Shown here: one piece after another, positions 48,044 through 56,953 of the stretch
How the letters are laid out: every line of letters starts with the position of its first letter
Numbering within the stretch: the stretch's first letter is position 1
Assembly: GCF_003605475.1 (NCBI RefSeq)
Contig: NZ_RAHX01000001.1
Span: 682,001-746,000, forward strand
Direction: 5' to 3'
From: Aurantiacibacter aquimixticola
GTDB taxonomy: Bacteria > Pseudomonadota > Alphaproteobacteria > Sphingomonadales > Sphingomonadaceae
Length of the DNA: 64,000 bases
Position numbers and translations under genes: made by a program
Notes under the pieces: model-generated
The model's input: only the letters and a program-made list of their open reading frames with translations
The model's database searches: none
What the model was told of the DNA's origin: nothing

Positions 48044-48546
48044 GGCGGTGTATCGAAACCCCTCTGCCCTGTTGCGTTTTCGCCTCGGACCTAGCGCCTA
48101 TTGCGGGGTTGATGCCAAGGGATTTTTACCAAAGCGCGCAACAAGGTTGCCGAGACTATCCCCGGATGCTAGCCGTTTGCGCGCTGGCGAAGCCATCTTT
48201 TCAGATGCGCTTTTTCAGCCTTACGGGGCGGCACTCGCCGATGCCCGACACAGATTACAGGTTGATGCCGCAATGCAAAGCAAGAGCAACACTGCCACAA
48301 CGCACCCGCAAGGGCGCGTGGCGGGTGTCGCTCCCATGCCGCAGCTACAGATGCTGCGCCTTCGCATAGCGGTAGACACGTTTCGCAAGCCCGCCCGCCA
48401 CCGCTTTTCCAAGCGACATGGCAGCGGCGCGATCTTTTCCCCTCGGCACATCAGCGCCGGGGTTCACACATATCGGCAGACACGGCGTATCGGCGCGGCT
48501 TCAACCGGCCTGACCGCTTCGCATGTTTCTGCCCGGAGACAATTCA
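48044..48546. other. 503-base region between the amidase and rne
   Basis: The only long non-coding stretch in the window. It contains short open frames on both strands (for example 48109-48369 and 48221-48451), but none has coding features or a family match. It should hold the divergent promoters of the amidase and rne and probably a long rne 5' leader, which in other bacteria mediates RNase E autoregulation. No clear terminator, riboswitch or repeat was found. Confidence 0.5.
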
Positions 48547-51144
48547 ATGGCAACGCGCATGCTTATCGATGCGCGCCACACCGAAGAAACGCGTGTGGCG
48601 GTGCTCAAGGGAAACCGGATTGAGGAATTCGATTTCGAATCTGCCGAACACAAGCAGATCAAGGGCAATATCTATCTAGCCAAGGTTACGAGGGTCGAAC
48701 CCTCCCTGCAGGCGGCTTTCGTCGACTTCGGCGGCAATCGTCACGGCTTCCTTGCCTTCAGTGAAATCCACCCGGATTACTACCAGATCCCGGCAGACGA
48801 TCGCGCTCAGCTGCTCGCCGAAGAGGCCGCAGCCGCGGAAGAAGAGGCGCAGCTTCGCGCTGCCGAGGACGATGAAGAGGATGCCACCACATCCCCCGAG
48901 GAAGAGGCGGTCGATGAAGACGACGCCGTTCTCGAAGAAATAGATACGTCCGAAAAGGACGACGTTGCCACCATCGAGGAAGGCCATCTCGACGACGCGG
49001 ACAGCGACGACGAGGATGACGACGACGAAAGCGACGACGGCGATAGGGAAGACGACAAGCCGAAGGGCCGCGGTCGTGGACGTCGGCAGGGTCGCGGTCG
49101 TGGCGGCAAGGGTCAGCAAGGTCGTAAGAGTGGCCGCGGCAGCCGTGCCAAGGAAATCGACGAAGCGCGCGCCAAGCGCCAGGCGCTTCGCCGTCGCTAC
49201 AAGATCCAGGACGTTATCCAGCGCCGGCAGGTGCTGCTCGTCCAGGTCGTGAAGGAAGAGCGCGGCAATAAGGGTGCCGCCCTCACCACCTATCTCAGCC
49301 TTGCGGGCCGCTATTGTGTGCTGATGCCCAACTCCAGCCATGGCGGCGGCATTTCGCGCAAGATCAACAGCGGTTCCGATCGCAAACGTCTGAAGCAGAT
49401 CGTAAGCGATCTTTCGCTGCCCAAAAGCATGGGCCTGATCGTGCGCACGGCCGGCCTTTCCCGCACCAAGACCGAGATCAAGCGCGATTTCGATTACCTC
49501 GCGCGGCTGTGGGACGAAATTCGCGAGCGTACGCTGGGATCGAGCGCGCCGAGCATGATCCATTCGGATTCTGACCTCCTCAAACGCGCCATTCGCGACA
49601 TCTACAATCGCGAAATCGAGGAGGTGCTGGTCGAGGGTGAGGACGGCTACAAGGCCGCCAAGTCTTTCATGAAGCTTCTCATGCCCAGCCATGCGCGGCG
49701 GGTGAAGCATTACAGCGATCCCGTGCCGCTCTTCCAGCGCTACGGCGCGGAGGACGAACTGAAGGCGATGTACGAGCCTGTGGTGCAGTTGAAATCGGGA
49801 GGGTACCTCGTCATCAACCCGACCGAGGCGCTGGTGTCGATCGACATCAACTCGGGCCGCTCCACAAAGGAGCATGGGATCGAGGCGACCGCGCTCCACA
49901 CCAATCTGGAAGCGGCCAAGGAAATCGCCCGTCAGCTGCGCCTGCGCGATATGGCTGGGCTGGTCGTGATCGACTTCATCGACATGGACCGGACGGGGAA
50001 TGCCCGGAAGGTCGAGCGTGCCATGAAGGATGCGCTCAAGAACGATCGCGCGCGCATTCAGGTTGGCCGCATTTCGGGTTTCGGCCTGATGGAAATGAGC
50101 CGACAGCGCCTGCGCACCGGCGTTCTGGAAGCCACGACGCGCGAATGCCCGCATTGCGACGGCACCGGCCTTGTCCGCACGGCCAGCAGCGCCGGGCTTT
50201 CCGCCCTGCGCCTGATCGAAGACGAGGCGGCCAAGGGCAAGGGCTCGGTCATCACGCTCTATGCTTCCACGGAAGCTGCGGTCTACCTGCTCAACACCAA
50301 GCGCGCCGACCTCGCCGAGATCGAACAGCGTTACGGCGTCTCGGTCGCGGTAGAGCCGGAAGGCGAGGACGAAGGCGCGAAGATGCGCGTCGCTTCGTCC
50401 GGCCCGAAGCCTGCCAATGCACCGAAATTCGAAACCATCGTCGATGACGAGGAAGAGGACGAGGACGATACGTCGCCGGAAGACTCTGCCGAGGACGCCG
50501 ATGATGATGGCGCGCCGAGGAAGAAGCGTCGGCGTCGCCGTCGCGGTGGCCGCGGCCGTAACAAGAGCCGCCAGCAGGATGATGGCGACAGCTCCGAAGA
50601 GCAGCCCTCCGATGAGGAAAGCTCCGATGACGATAGCGAAGAAGACGAAAAGCCGAAGAAGCGGCGCAGCCGTGGCGGCCGCGGCCGATCGCGCAAGGCC
50701 GACGACCAGGCGGATGACGTAAAGGCAGACGAGCCCGAGGCAGCGCCTGAAGCGGACGCGGAGGCCGAAGAAAAGCCGAAACCGAAGCGTACGCGTCGCA
50801 AGAGGGCCGATGCCGAAAACGCCGAAGACGCCAAGGCCGAGGAAAAGCCGAAGCCCAAGCGCCAGTCTCGTCGCAAGAAAGCGGACGAAGCGCCCGCCGA
50901 GGAGAAGGCCGAAGCCGAGGCCGAAGAAAAGCCCAAGCCGAAGCGCACGCGCAAGAAAGCGGTGGCCAAGGATGACAGCGCCGGTGGCGACAAGCCGGTC
51001 CTCGCCGAGGTGCTCGAAGGCGATCCGACACCGCAGGCCAAGGAAAAGCCCGCCGCCAACGATGCAAACGGGGATGCCGAAGCGAAGTCCGAAGACGGCG
51101 CACCCAAGCGCGGCGGTTGGTGGCAGCGCACATTCGGCCAGTGA
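48547..51144 (+). CDS. rne: Ribonuclease E
   Basis: An 865-residue essential endoribonuclease for mRNA decay and rRNA/tRNA processing. The S1 domain (40-90) is interrupted by about 125 residues (90-215) rich in D/E, then basic RG repeats, and resumes at KIQDVIQRRQVLLVQV. Magnesium-binding Asp433 lies in VSIDINSG, followed by IDFIDMDRTGN and the zinc-link CPHCDGTG. The C-terminal 200 residues alternate acidic and KPKPKR-type basic blocks. The end GGWWQRTFGQ matches the GWW PNPase-docking motif known from Caulobacter. Confidence 0.95.
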   Translation: MATRMLIDARHTEETRVAVLKGNRIEEFDFESAEHKQIKGNIYLAKVTRVEPSLQAAFVDFGGNRHGFLAFSEIHPDYYQIPADDRAQLLAEEAAAAEEEAQLRAAEDDEEDATTSPEEEAVDEDDAVLEEIDTSEKDDVATIEEGHLDDADSDDEDDDDESDDGDREDDKPKGRGRGRRQGRGRGGKGQQGRKSGRGSRAKEIDEARAKRQALRRRYKIQDVIQRRQVLLVQVVKEERGNKGAALTTYLSLAGRYCVLMPNSSHGGGISRKINSGSDRKRLKQIVSDLSLPKSMGLIVRTAGLSRTKTEIKRDFDYLARLWDEIRERTLGSSAPSMIHSDSDLLKRAIRDIYNREIEEVLVEGEDGYKAAKSFMKLLMPSHARRVKHYSDPVPLFQRYGAEDELKAMYEPVVQLKSGGYLVINPTEALVSIDINSGRSTKEHGIEATALHTNLEAAKEIARQLRLRDMAGLVVIDFIDMDRTGNARKVERAMKDALKNDRARIQVGRISGFGLMEMSRQRLRTGVLEATTRECPHCDGTGLVRTASSAGLSALRLIEDEAAKGKGSVITLYASTEAAVYLLNTKRADLAEIEQRYGVSVAVEPEGEDEGAKMRVASSGPKPANAPKFETIVDDEEEDEDDTSPEDSAEDADDDGAPRKKRRRRRRGGRGRNKSRQQDDGDSSEEQPSDEESSDDDSEEDEKPKKRRSRGGRGRSRKADDQADDVKADEPEAAPEADAEAEEKPKPKRTRRKRADAENAEDAKAEEKPKPKRQSRRKKADEAPAEEKAEAEAEEKPKPKRTRKKAVAKDDSAGGDKPVLAEVLEGDPTPQAKEKPAANDANGDAEAKSEDGAPKRGGWWQRTFGQ

Positions 51145-51155
51145 CGGATCGGGCC

Positions 51156-51983
51156 ATGTCCGAAACCCCAGTTACCGTGATCCTGCTCGCCGCGCAGCGC
51201 ACCGGGGTGGTCAATCCTCTCGCCGAGCGTGCCGGCGTCAGCCACAAGGCGCTGGTGCCGATCTGCGAGCGTCCGCTGATCGCGCATGTCATGGAAATCC
51301 TCACCACCCTGCCCGCCATCGAGGCAATCAGGGTGGTGCTGGAGCCTGACGGGCAGGAGGCTGTGGCCCCGGTTCTCGAGGAGTTTCGGGACCGGGGCGT
51401 GCCGATCGAGCTGGTGGACTCGGACAAGAACATCGTCGAAAGCGTGATCCACGCAACCAAGGGCGAGGACCGCGCCTTCATCGTCACGACGGCGGACAAT
51501 GTCCTGCTGACGCACGAAGGCTTCGAACAGGCGCGCGCGACGCTTGCGACAAGTGACGGGATCATCAGCCTGACGACGCGCGAACGCGTTTGGGCCGTGC
51601 ATCGCCAGGGGCAGCGCGGTTTTTACGATTTCAAGGATGCCGGCTATGCCAGCTGCAATTTGTTCGGTCTGAACGGTCGCAAGAGCCTGGCTGCGGCGGA
51701 AGTGTTCCGCGAAGGCGGGCAATTCATGTCCAACAAGGGCCGCATGATCCGCGCTTTCGGCCTGTGGAACATCATTCTGATGGCGACAAGGCGTATCACT
51801 CTGCGCGAGGGCATGGAGCGTCTGAGCAAACGCTTCGGCCTCGAGCTGAAGCCGGTCGTCTTCGAGGACGGCGCGCTGGCGGTGGATGTCGATAATGCCC
51901 GCACATACGCGGTCGCCGAATGGGTGCTGGGCCGGCGGCTCGGCATGGATATCGCAAAGCCGGTCATCGTGCCCGACGCATGA
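51156..51983 (+). CDS. MobA-like nucleotidyltransferase
   Basis: A 275-residue cytoplasmic protein of the NTP_transferase type. The N-terminal nucleotide loop is TVILLAAQRTGVVNPLAERAGVSHKALVPICERPLI, and TTADNVLLT carries the probable metal Asp. Such enzymes activate a sugar, alcohol or cofactor with an NTP. ATG 51156 (MSETPVTVI) starts 11 bases after rne. An ATP-grasp gene follows 63 bases later, suggesting a shared small-molecule pathway. Substrate unknown. Confidence 0.65.
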   Translation: MSETPVTVILLAAQRTGVVNPLAERAGVSHKALVPICERPLIAHVMEILTTLPAIEAIRVVLEPDGQEAVAPVLEEFRDRGVPIELVDSDKNIVESVIHATKGEDRAFIVTTADNVLLTHEGFEQARATLATSDGIISLTTRERVWAVHRQGQRGFYDFKDAGYASCNLFGLNGRKSLAAAEVFREGGQFMSNKGRMIRAFGLWNIILMATRRITLREGMERLSKRFGLELKPVVFEDGALAVDVDNARTYAVAEWVLGRRLGMDIAKPVIVPDA

Positions 51984-52046
51984 GGATTGCGCCCAGCTTG
52001 GCCCGGTCCTAAGCGCGCGAAACAGATAGCCGCAAGAGGCCCGCTC

Positions 52047-53069
52047 ATGACAACCACCATACAGCCCCTGCGAATTCCCGATGAGGCCAAGGAGCGTGTG
52101 CGCACGCTCTTCATGGCCAAGCACGCGCTATGGGGCGGCGGGATGCATCCGGAAGACGGCAATCATGCGATCTACCACCACGAGGTGCGCACCAGCCTCG
52201 AAAATCTCGGCCTGAACCTCGAATTTGCCAACAGCTACGATGTGCTGTTCCAGCGGCCGGAAACTATCGATTTCGTGTTTCCGCTGCTCAATCGCGGCGG
52301 TTTCGTGAACAGCGAAATGCTGATCCCGATCCTGTGCAACATGCACCGCATCCCGTATCTCGGCGCGATGCCGTTCCTGCGCGGGCTCGGAGACGACAAA
52401 TCGGTTTCGAAGCTTGCCTGCGTCCATGCCGGCGTGCCGACAGCGCCGTGGTTCTGTTATCGCCGCGGCGGTCCCGTCCAGGAAGCGGACCTGCCGCCCT
52501 CTCCCGACGGTCGCTGGGTCATCAAACCCAATGCGTCCTCCGCCAGCTGGGGGATATCGGACGCGCATGACTGGAACGGCGTCGCCAACGCCATCGCCAA
52601 TATTCACGGCCAGGGCCACGACGCGATCGTCGAGCCCTATCTGGACGGATACGACGTGCAGTGCGCCTTCATCACGCTCGACAACACACCTACGGCGCTC
52701 CCCATGCTTTGGTATGAGCGCGAAAACACGCAGAAATTGTGGACCTATTACGAAAAGCGCGACCTCGTCCCCAATACCGAGAAAGCCGCACTAAAGCGGT
52801 TCGACGATGCGGACCTTGCCGCCAAGGTCGAGGAAATGGCACGCAAGGTCGCGCGCGAATTCGTACCCTTCGATTACGGCCGCATCGAATTTCGCGTGGA
52901 CCTCAAGACCGGCGACATCAGTTTCATCGAGATCAATCTCAACTGCAATCTGTGGAGCGAGAAGGTAATGGCAAAGGCCGCGGCGGAGGCCGGGTTCAGC
53001 CATGCCGACCTGCTGGAAACGCTGCTGGCGGAATGCTGGGCGCGGCACGGTCTCATCGCGGGACGGTAA
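52047..53069 (+). CDS. D-Ala-D-Ala ligase-like ATP-grasp enzyme
   Basis: A 340-residue ATP-grasp ligase. Typical elements are DKSVSKLACVHAGVPTAPW, RWVIKPNASSASWGIS (ATP loop), IVEPYLDGYDV and the metal site RIEFRVDLKTGDISFIEINLNCNLWS. The fold matches Ddl, but true Ddl motifs for D-alanine are not clear, and the gene is not in a cell-wall cluster. AAGAGG precedes the ATG at 52047. It probably joins a carboxylate to an amine in an unknown metabolite. Confidence 0.7.
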   Translation: MTTTIQPLRIPDEAKERVRTLFMAKHALWGGGMHPEDGNHAIYHHEVRTSLENLGLNLEFANSYDVLFQRPETIDFVFPLLNRGGFVNSEMLIPILCNMHRIPYLGAMPFLRGLGDDKSVSKLACVHAGVPTAPWFCYRRGGPVQEADLPPSPDGRWVIKPNASSASWGISDAHDWNGVANAIANIHGQGHDAIVEPYLDGYDVQCAFITLDNTPTALPMLWYERENTQKLWTYYEKRDLVPNTEKAALKRFDDADLAAKVEEMARKVAREFVPFDYGRIEFRVDLKTGDISFIEINLNCNLWSEKVMAKAAAEAGFSHADLLETLLAECWARHGLIAGR

Positions 53070-53178
53070 ACTCCTTAAAATTCGGACGAAAGCCTATTGC
53101 CAGCGCCGTAATTTGCGTTGCCACTTCCTTCTCGGGATTGCGGGGTCGCGAGCCATTACGTCTTCGGGGAGGATGACT

Positions 53179-53997
53179 ATGGCTCGCGGAGCTAACGGCG
53201 CGCGCAATTCGCGCTTCAGACAAGAGGAATACACGCAGCAGAAGTATGGCGCGGACATGACGACCCGCACGGACGACACCACTTACGGTTTCAATTCGAC
53301 CGCGGGCCGCAATGTCTTCGATTTCGATATCAACCACTATCCGGCGCTGACCATCCGGAATGCCGACGGCGAAGACACGCTGGACTTCTCCGGCTTCGGT
53401 GGTGGCAGCGTGATCGATCTGCGGGACGGCCACTTCTCGTCCGGCGGTATCGCCGCACCCGATGCCGATACGGTGAACGCCAATCGCGCCGCCTATGGCG
53501 AGCAGATCGGCGTGGACATTTCGCCTACGTCGCAGGCTTCCATCGATGCGGTTTCCGCCAGCTTCCAAAACGCGAATGCCACCAGCATCGCCAATGACTG
53601 GGGCGTTACGGGTATCGCGGCGCTCAACTACAACAACATTTCGATCGCCTACGGCGCGGATATCGAGAATGCGATCGGCACGGCCTTTGCCGATGTCATC
53701 GTCACCAGTGGGCTGAACAATACGCTGACCGGCAATGCCGGTGCGGACACGTTCGTCTTCCTGAGTGACGAAAACCGCTTCTTCGGAGAATTCGACCAGG
53801 GCGGCACCGACACGATCACCGATTTCGAAGCCCGTATCGACCGTATCGACCTCAGCAATCTCGGCATCGATGCCGACTCGCGCTTTGTGGTCGACGGCAA
53901 TTTCTTCGGCGTCGATATCGATGGCGATGGCGTGGTCGATCAGGGCATCGTCTTCGAGAACCTCGATTACGTGCCTTTTGCGGATATCTTCGCGTAA
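53179..53997 (+). CDS. Serralysin-type C-terminal domain without a protease
   Basis: A 272-residue protein. From about residue 20 it follows the C-terminal part of M10B serralysins: YTQQKYGADMTTRTDDTTYGFNSTAGRNVFDF, LTIRNADGEDTLDFSGF, IAYGADIENAIGTAFADVI, LTGNAGADTFVF. The metalloprotease domain (HExxHxxGxxH) is absent, and RTX glycine repeats are almost absent. There is no N-terminal signal peptide, in line with type I secretion. ATG 53179 follows GGGGAGG. No exporter genes are seen here. A relic or an RTX-like accessory protein. Confidence 0.7.
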   Translation: MARGANGARNSRFRQEEYTQQKYGADMTTRTDDTTYGFNSTAGRNVFDFDINHYPALTIRNADGEDTLDFSGFGGGSVIDLRDGHFSSGGIAAPDADTVNANRAAYGEQIGVDISPTSQASIDAVSASFQNANATSIANDWGVTGIAALNYNNISIAYGADIENAIGTAFADVIVTSGLNNTLTGNAGADTFVFLSDENRFFGEFDQGGTDTITDFEARIDRIDLSNLGIDADSRFVVDGNFFGVDIDGDGVVDQGIVFENLDYVPFADIFA

Positions 53998-54015
53998 GAT
54001 CGCATACCGACGACG

Positions 54016-54053
54016 AAAGGGCCGCGCGCACTCCGGTGCGGGCGGCCTTTTTC
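54016..54053. terminator. Intrinsic terminator between convergent genes
   Basis: AAAGGGCCGCGCGCA pairs with TGCGGGCGGCCTTT around the loop CTCCGG, with one bulge and one mismatch, followed by a T-run. It ends the serralysin-like gene and may also serve the convergent SDR gene. Confidence 0.8.
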
Positions 54054-54064
54054 TTAACTGCGCC

Positions 54065-54781
54065 CTACGGTTCGATCTTGTCGCCCTTCCAATCGAACAC
54101 CTTTCCGCTGTCATCCGGCCCCAGCCCCTCGAGCACGCCGAGCAGGTGATCGGCCGCCTCGGTGCGAGCACTCAACTGGCCTTCGGGCAGGTTCTTCTGA
54201 AATGGCTGCGACAGCGTGGTGTCGACTGTTCCCGGGTGTAATCCCACCACGCTCGCCCGCTTGTGCGTGCGGGCCATCTCTATGGCAAAATTGCGGATCA
54301 GCATGTTGAGCGCCGCCTTGCTGGCGCGGTAACTGTGCCAGCCGCCGATGCGATTGTCGCCGATGCTACCGACGCGGGCGGACAAGGCAGCGAACATCGC
54401 GGGGCGATCGCGCGACAACAGGGGCAACACATGCTTGGCGATCAGCGCTGGTCCTATCGCGTTCAGCCGCAACACTGCCGCCATGACGTCACCGTCCAGA
54501 TGTTTGAAGCTGCGCTCCGGCCCGGTGCCGTCCGGCAAGGTGAGCACTCCGCTTGCCACTACGACGAGATCGGGCGGATCGTCTTTCCAGGGCGCCACGG
54601 CAGCGGCGATGCTCGCTTCATCCTCCAGATCGAAGGTGAACGGCGTGATCCGCTCATGCGAGGGAACGCTGCCGCTGCGCGATCCGGCATGCACGTCTGT
54701 GCCGCGCTCCGCCAGCGCACTCGTCATAGCGCCGCCGATCCCGCCGCTTGCGCCGAATATCGCCGCTTTCGTGAATGTCAT
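54065..54781 (-). CDS. Short-chain dehydrogenase/reductase (C-factor-like)
   Basis: A 238-residue Rossmann oxidoreductase. The NAD(P) motif is AAIFGASGGIGGAMTSAL, and the YxxxK active site is HSYRASKAALNML, with Ser in LSARVGSIGDN. The overall pattern (short, GLHPGTVDTTLSQPF) resembles the CsgA/C-factor group. It is a single gene, convergent with the serralysin-like gene; substrate unknown. Confidence 0.85.
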   Translation of the reverse strand: MTFTKAAIFGASGGIGGAMTSALAERGTDVHAGSRSGSVPSHERITPFTFDLEDEASIAAAVAPWKDDPPDLVVVASGVLTLPDGTGPERSFKHLDGDVMAAVLRLNAIGPALIAKHVLPLLSRDRPAMFAALSARVGSIGDNRIGGWHSYRASKAALNMLIRNFAIEMARTHKRASVVGLHPGTVDTTLSQPFQKNLPEGQLSARTEAADHLLGVLEGLGPDDSGKVFDWKGDKIEP

Positions 54782-55001
54782 GCGCGTCTTTCCTACAGCC
54801 TGCCCGGGTCGTTAGGTCCAACGCATGACGACGCCAATCCGCCCTCTGGCCCGTATCGCGGGTGACACTTCGCCGCGCAAGAGGTCACGCTTTTTGCCCG
54901 CAAGGTCACACATCGCGGATTTTGGCTCAGGACACTGTAACACTTGTCACACCCCCCCGTGCAAACCCTCGGCAAAGCGGCGCATTGGGCGAAGGTCCGG
55001 C

Positions 55002-55029
55002 TTGCTCTTGCGGGCGCAGTGGCTAAGTA
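55002..55029 (+). promoter_or_regulatory. Candidate promoter of sdhB
   Basis: TTGCTC (55002-55007) and TAAGTA (55024-55029) are spaced by 16 bases, ending about 30 bases before the sdhB start. The 277-base gap here also holds two AGGTCAC copies and an imperfect inverted repeat GACACTG...CTTGTC; no regulator is assigned. Confidence 0.3.
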
Positions 55030-55058
55030 GGCGGGCATACGCGTAAAGGACTGCAATC

Positions 55059-55841
55059 ATGGCCACCTTCACCCTCCCCAAGAACAGCAAGATCCGCAAG
55101 GATGGGCAGACGCACCGCGCGGAGGGCGCAAAACGCACGAAGACGTTCCGCATCTATCGCTACGATCCCGATAGCGGGAAGAACCCACGTTACGACACGT
55201 TCGAAGTCGACCTCGACGATTGCGGTCCGATGGTTCTGGATGCGCTGTTCAAGATCAAGAACGAAATCGATCCCACGCTGACCTTCCGCCGCTCCTGCCG
55301 CGAAGGCATCTGTGGCTCTTGCTCGATGAACCTCAACGGCAAGAACGGTCTCGCCTGCACCACCGCGATCGAGGATCTGAGCGGCGAAATCCGCATCACC
55401 CCGCTGCCGCATATGGAAGTGATCAAGGACCTCGTCCCCGATTTCACGCACTTCTATGCGCAATATGCCAGCATCCGCCCCTGGCTGCAGACCGTCTCCA
55501 CCACACCGTCGGGCAAGGAACGTCTGCAGGCACCCGAAGAGCGGGAGAAGCTGGATGGCCTTTACGAATGCATCCTGTGCGCCTGCTGTTCGACCGCCTG
55601 CCCCAGCTATTGGTGGAATAGCGACAAGTTCCTCGGCCCGGCCATCCTGCTGCAGGCTTATCGCTGGCTGGCCGACAGCCGCGACGAGATGACGGGTGAG
55701 CGCCTCGATCAGCTGGAGGATCCGTTCCGCCTCTATCGCTGCCACACCATCATGAACTGCGCCAATGTGTGCCCCAAGGGCCTGAGCCCCGCGCGCGCCA
55801 TTGCCGAAATCAAGAAGATGCAGGTGGAGCGCGCGATCTGA
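55059..55841 (+). CDS. sdhB: Succinate dehydrogenase iron-sulfur subunit
   Basis: The 260-residue electron-transfer subunit of complex II. The 2Fe-2S site is [16 protein letters not shown]...LAC, the 4Fe-4S and 3Fe-4S sites are [15 protein letters not shown] and [18 protein letters not shown] 55059 follows AAAGGA. The catalytic and membrane subunits (sdhA, sdhC, sdhD) are not next to it; instead it is followed by zapE with overlapping stop and start. Confidence 0.96.
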   Translation: MATFTLPKNSKIRKDGQTHRAEGAKRTKTFRIYRYDPDSGKNPRYDTFEVDLDDCGPMVLDALFKIKNEIDPTLTFRRSCREGICGSCSMNLNGKNGLACTTAIEDLSGEIRITPLPHMEVIKDLVPDFTHFYAQYASIRPWLQTVSTTPSGKERLQAPEEREKLDGLYECILCACCSTACPSYWWNSDKFLGPAILLQAYRWLADSRDEMTGERLDQLEDPFRLYRCHTIMNCANVCPKGLSPARAIAEIKKMQVERAI

Positions 55842-56953
55842 GCGCACTCGCCGCGAAGTACGAACGGCTGATCGCCGCGGGTGAGCTGCGCCCGGATGCG
55901 GACCAGCGCCGCGCCGTCGAACGGCTGGCAAGGCTGCAAGGCGAGCTGGAGGCGGAGGAGGGCGGCGGCCTGCTCGGCCAGCTCTTCGGGCGCAAACAGG
56001 GCAGCCCCCGCGGCGTCTACATGTGGGGCGGCGTCGGACGCGGCAAATCCATGCTCATGGACCTGTTCGTCGTCACGCTGAGCATTACCGAGAAGCGCCG
56101 CACGCACTTCCACGCCTTCATGCTCGAGGTAGACGCCCTTATCCGCGAGGAACGCGAGGCGCAGACCGAAGGCCCGGTGCGCCGCGTCGCAAAGCGTATT
56201 GCTGCCGATGTGCGGTGCCTGGCCTTCGATGAGATGGTGGTGAACAACACCGCTGACGCCGCGATCATGGCACGCCTCTTTACCGCGCTGATCGTCGATG
56301 AAGGCGTCACCGTGGTGACGACGAGCAACCGCCCGCCGTCCGATCTCTACAAGGATGGCCTGAACCGGTCGCTTTTCCTGCCATTCATCGAACTGGTGGA
56401 GCGTGAGATGGACGTGCTACCGCTGAACGGGCCGACAGACTACCGGCTCGACCGGCTCGGCGATATCGAGAGCTGGCATACCCCGCTGGGCGACGAAGCG
56501 ACCGCGCAGGTGACCGAGGCCTTCTATCGCCTCACCGACTATGACCCGGCCGATGCCGAGCATGTCCCTTCCGGCGAGCTGGCGCTCGGCGGCGGGCGGA
56601 CGCTACATGTGCCAAAGAGCCTGAAGGGAGTTGCGGTCTTCAGTTTCAAGCGGCTCTGCGGCGAGAATAGAGGCGCTGCGGATTACCTCGCCATCGCGCG
56701 CGAATATCACTCCGTGATCGTGGTCGGCATCCCGCGCATGGGGCCAGAAAACCGCAACGAAGCCATTCGCTTCACCAAGCTTGTCGACGCGCTTTACGAG
56801 CAGGGCGTGAAGCTGTTCGTCACCGCCGCTGCCGAGCCGGAAGAGCTCTATCGCAAAGGCGACGGCGCGTTCGAATTTGAGCGAACGGTGAGCCGTCTCA
56901 AGGAAATGCAGAGCACAGAATACATGGCGCGCGGCCATGGGACAGCCGATTAG
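55838..56953 (+). CDS. zapE: Cell division protein ZapE (AFG1-like ATPase), probable CTG start
   Basis: A 371-residue P-loop ATPase that acts at the division site and resembles mitochondrial AFG1. Walker A is [14 protein letters not shown], Walker [10 protein letters not shown], and [24 protein letters not shown] is typical. The expected N-terminus ([22 protein letters not shown]) begins at a CTG at 55838, whose CTGA overlaps the sdhB stop; the only conventional in-frame start nearby is GTG 55769, deep inside sdhB. Its end overlaps the convergent asparagine synthetase gene by 4 bases. Confidence 0.88.
   Translation: MSALAAKYERLIAAGELRPDADQRRAVERLARLQGELEAEEGGGLLGQLFGRKQGSPRGVYMWGGVGRGKSMLMDLFVVTLSITEKRRTHFHAFMLEVDALIREEREAQTEGPVRRVAKRIAADVRCLAFDEMVVNNTADAAIMARLFTALIVDEGVTVVTTSNRPPSDLYKDGLNRSLFLPFIELVEREMDVLPLNGPTDYRLDRLGDIESWHTPLGDEATAQVTEAFYRLTDYDPADAEHVPSGELALGGGRTLHVPKSLKGVAVFSFKRLCGENRGAADYLAIAREYHSVIVVGIPRMGPENRNEAIRFTKLVDALYEQGVKLFVTAAAEPEELYRKGDGAFEFERTVSRLKEMQSTEYMARGHGTAD

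Noticed and set aside
48109..48451. Short open frames on both strands in the rne upstream region
   Set aside because: No signal peptide, domain, or convincing ribosome site; treated as non-coding leader.
50400..51100. Repetitive KPKPKR and acidic blocks that look like a DNA repeat
   Set aside because: The repetition is at the protein level within the RNase E C-terminal region and is explained by its disordered composition.
54880..54960. Two AGGTCAC copies and an imperfect inverted repeat before sdhB
   Set aside because: Short and imperfect; no regulator with this site can be named, so not called as an operator.
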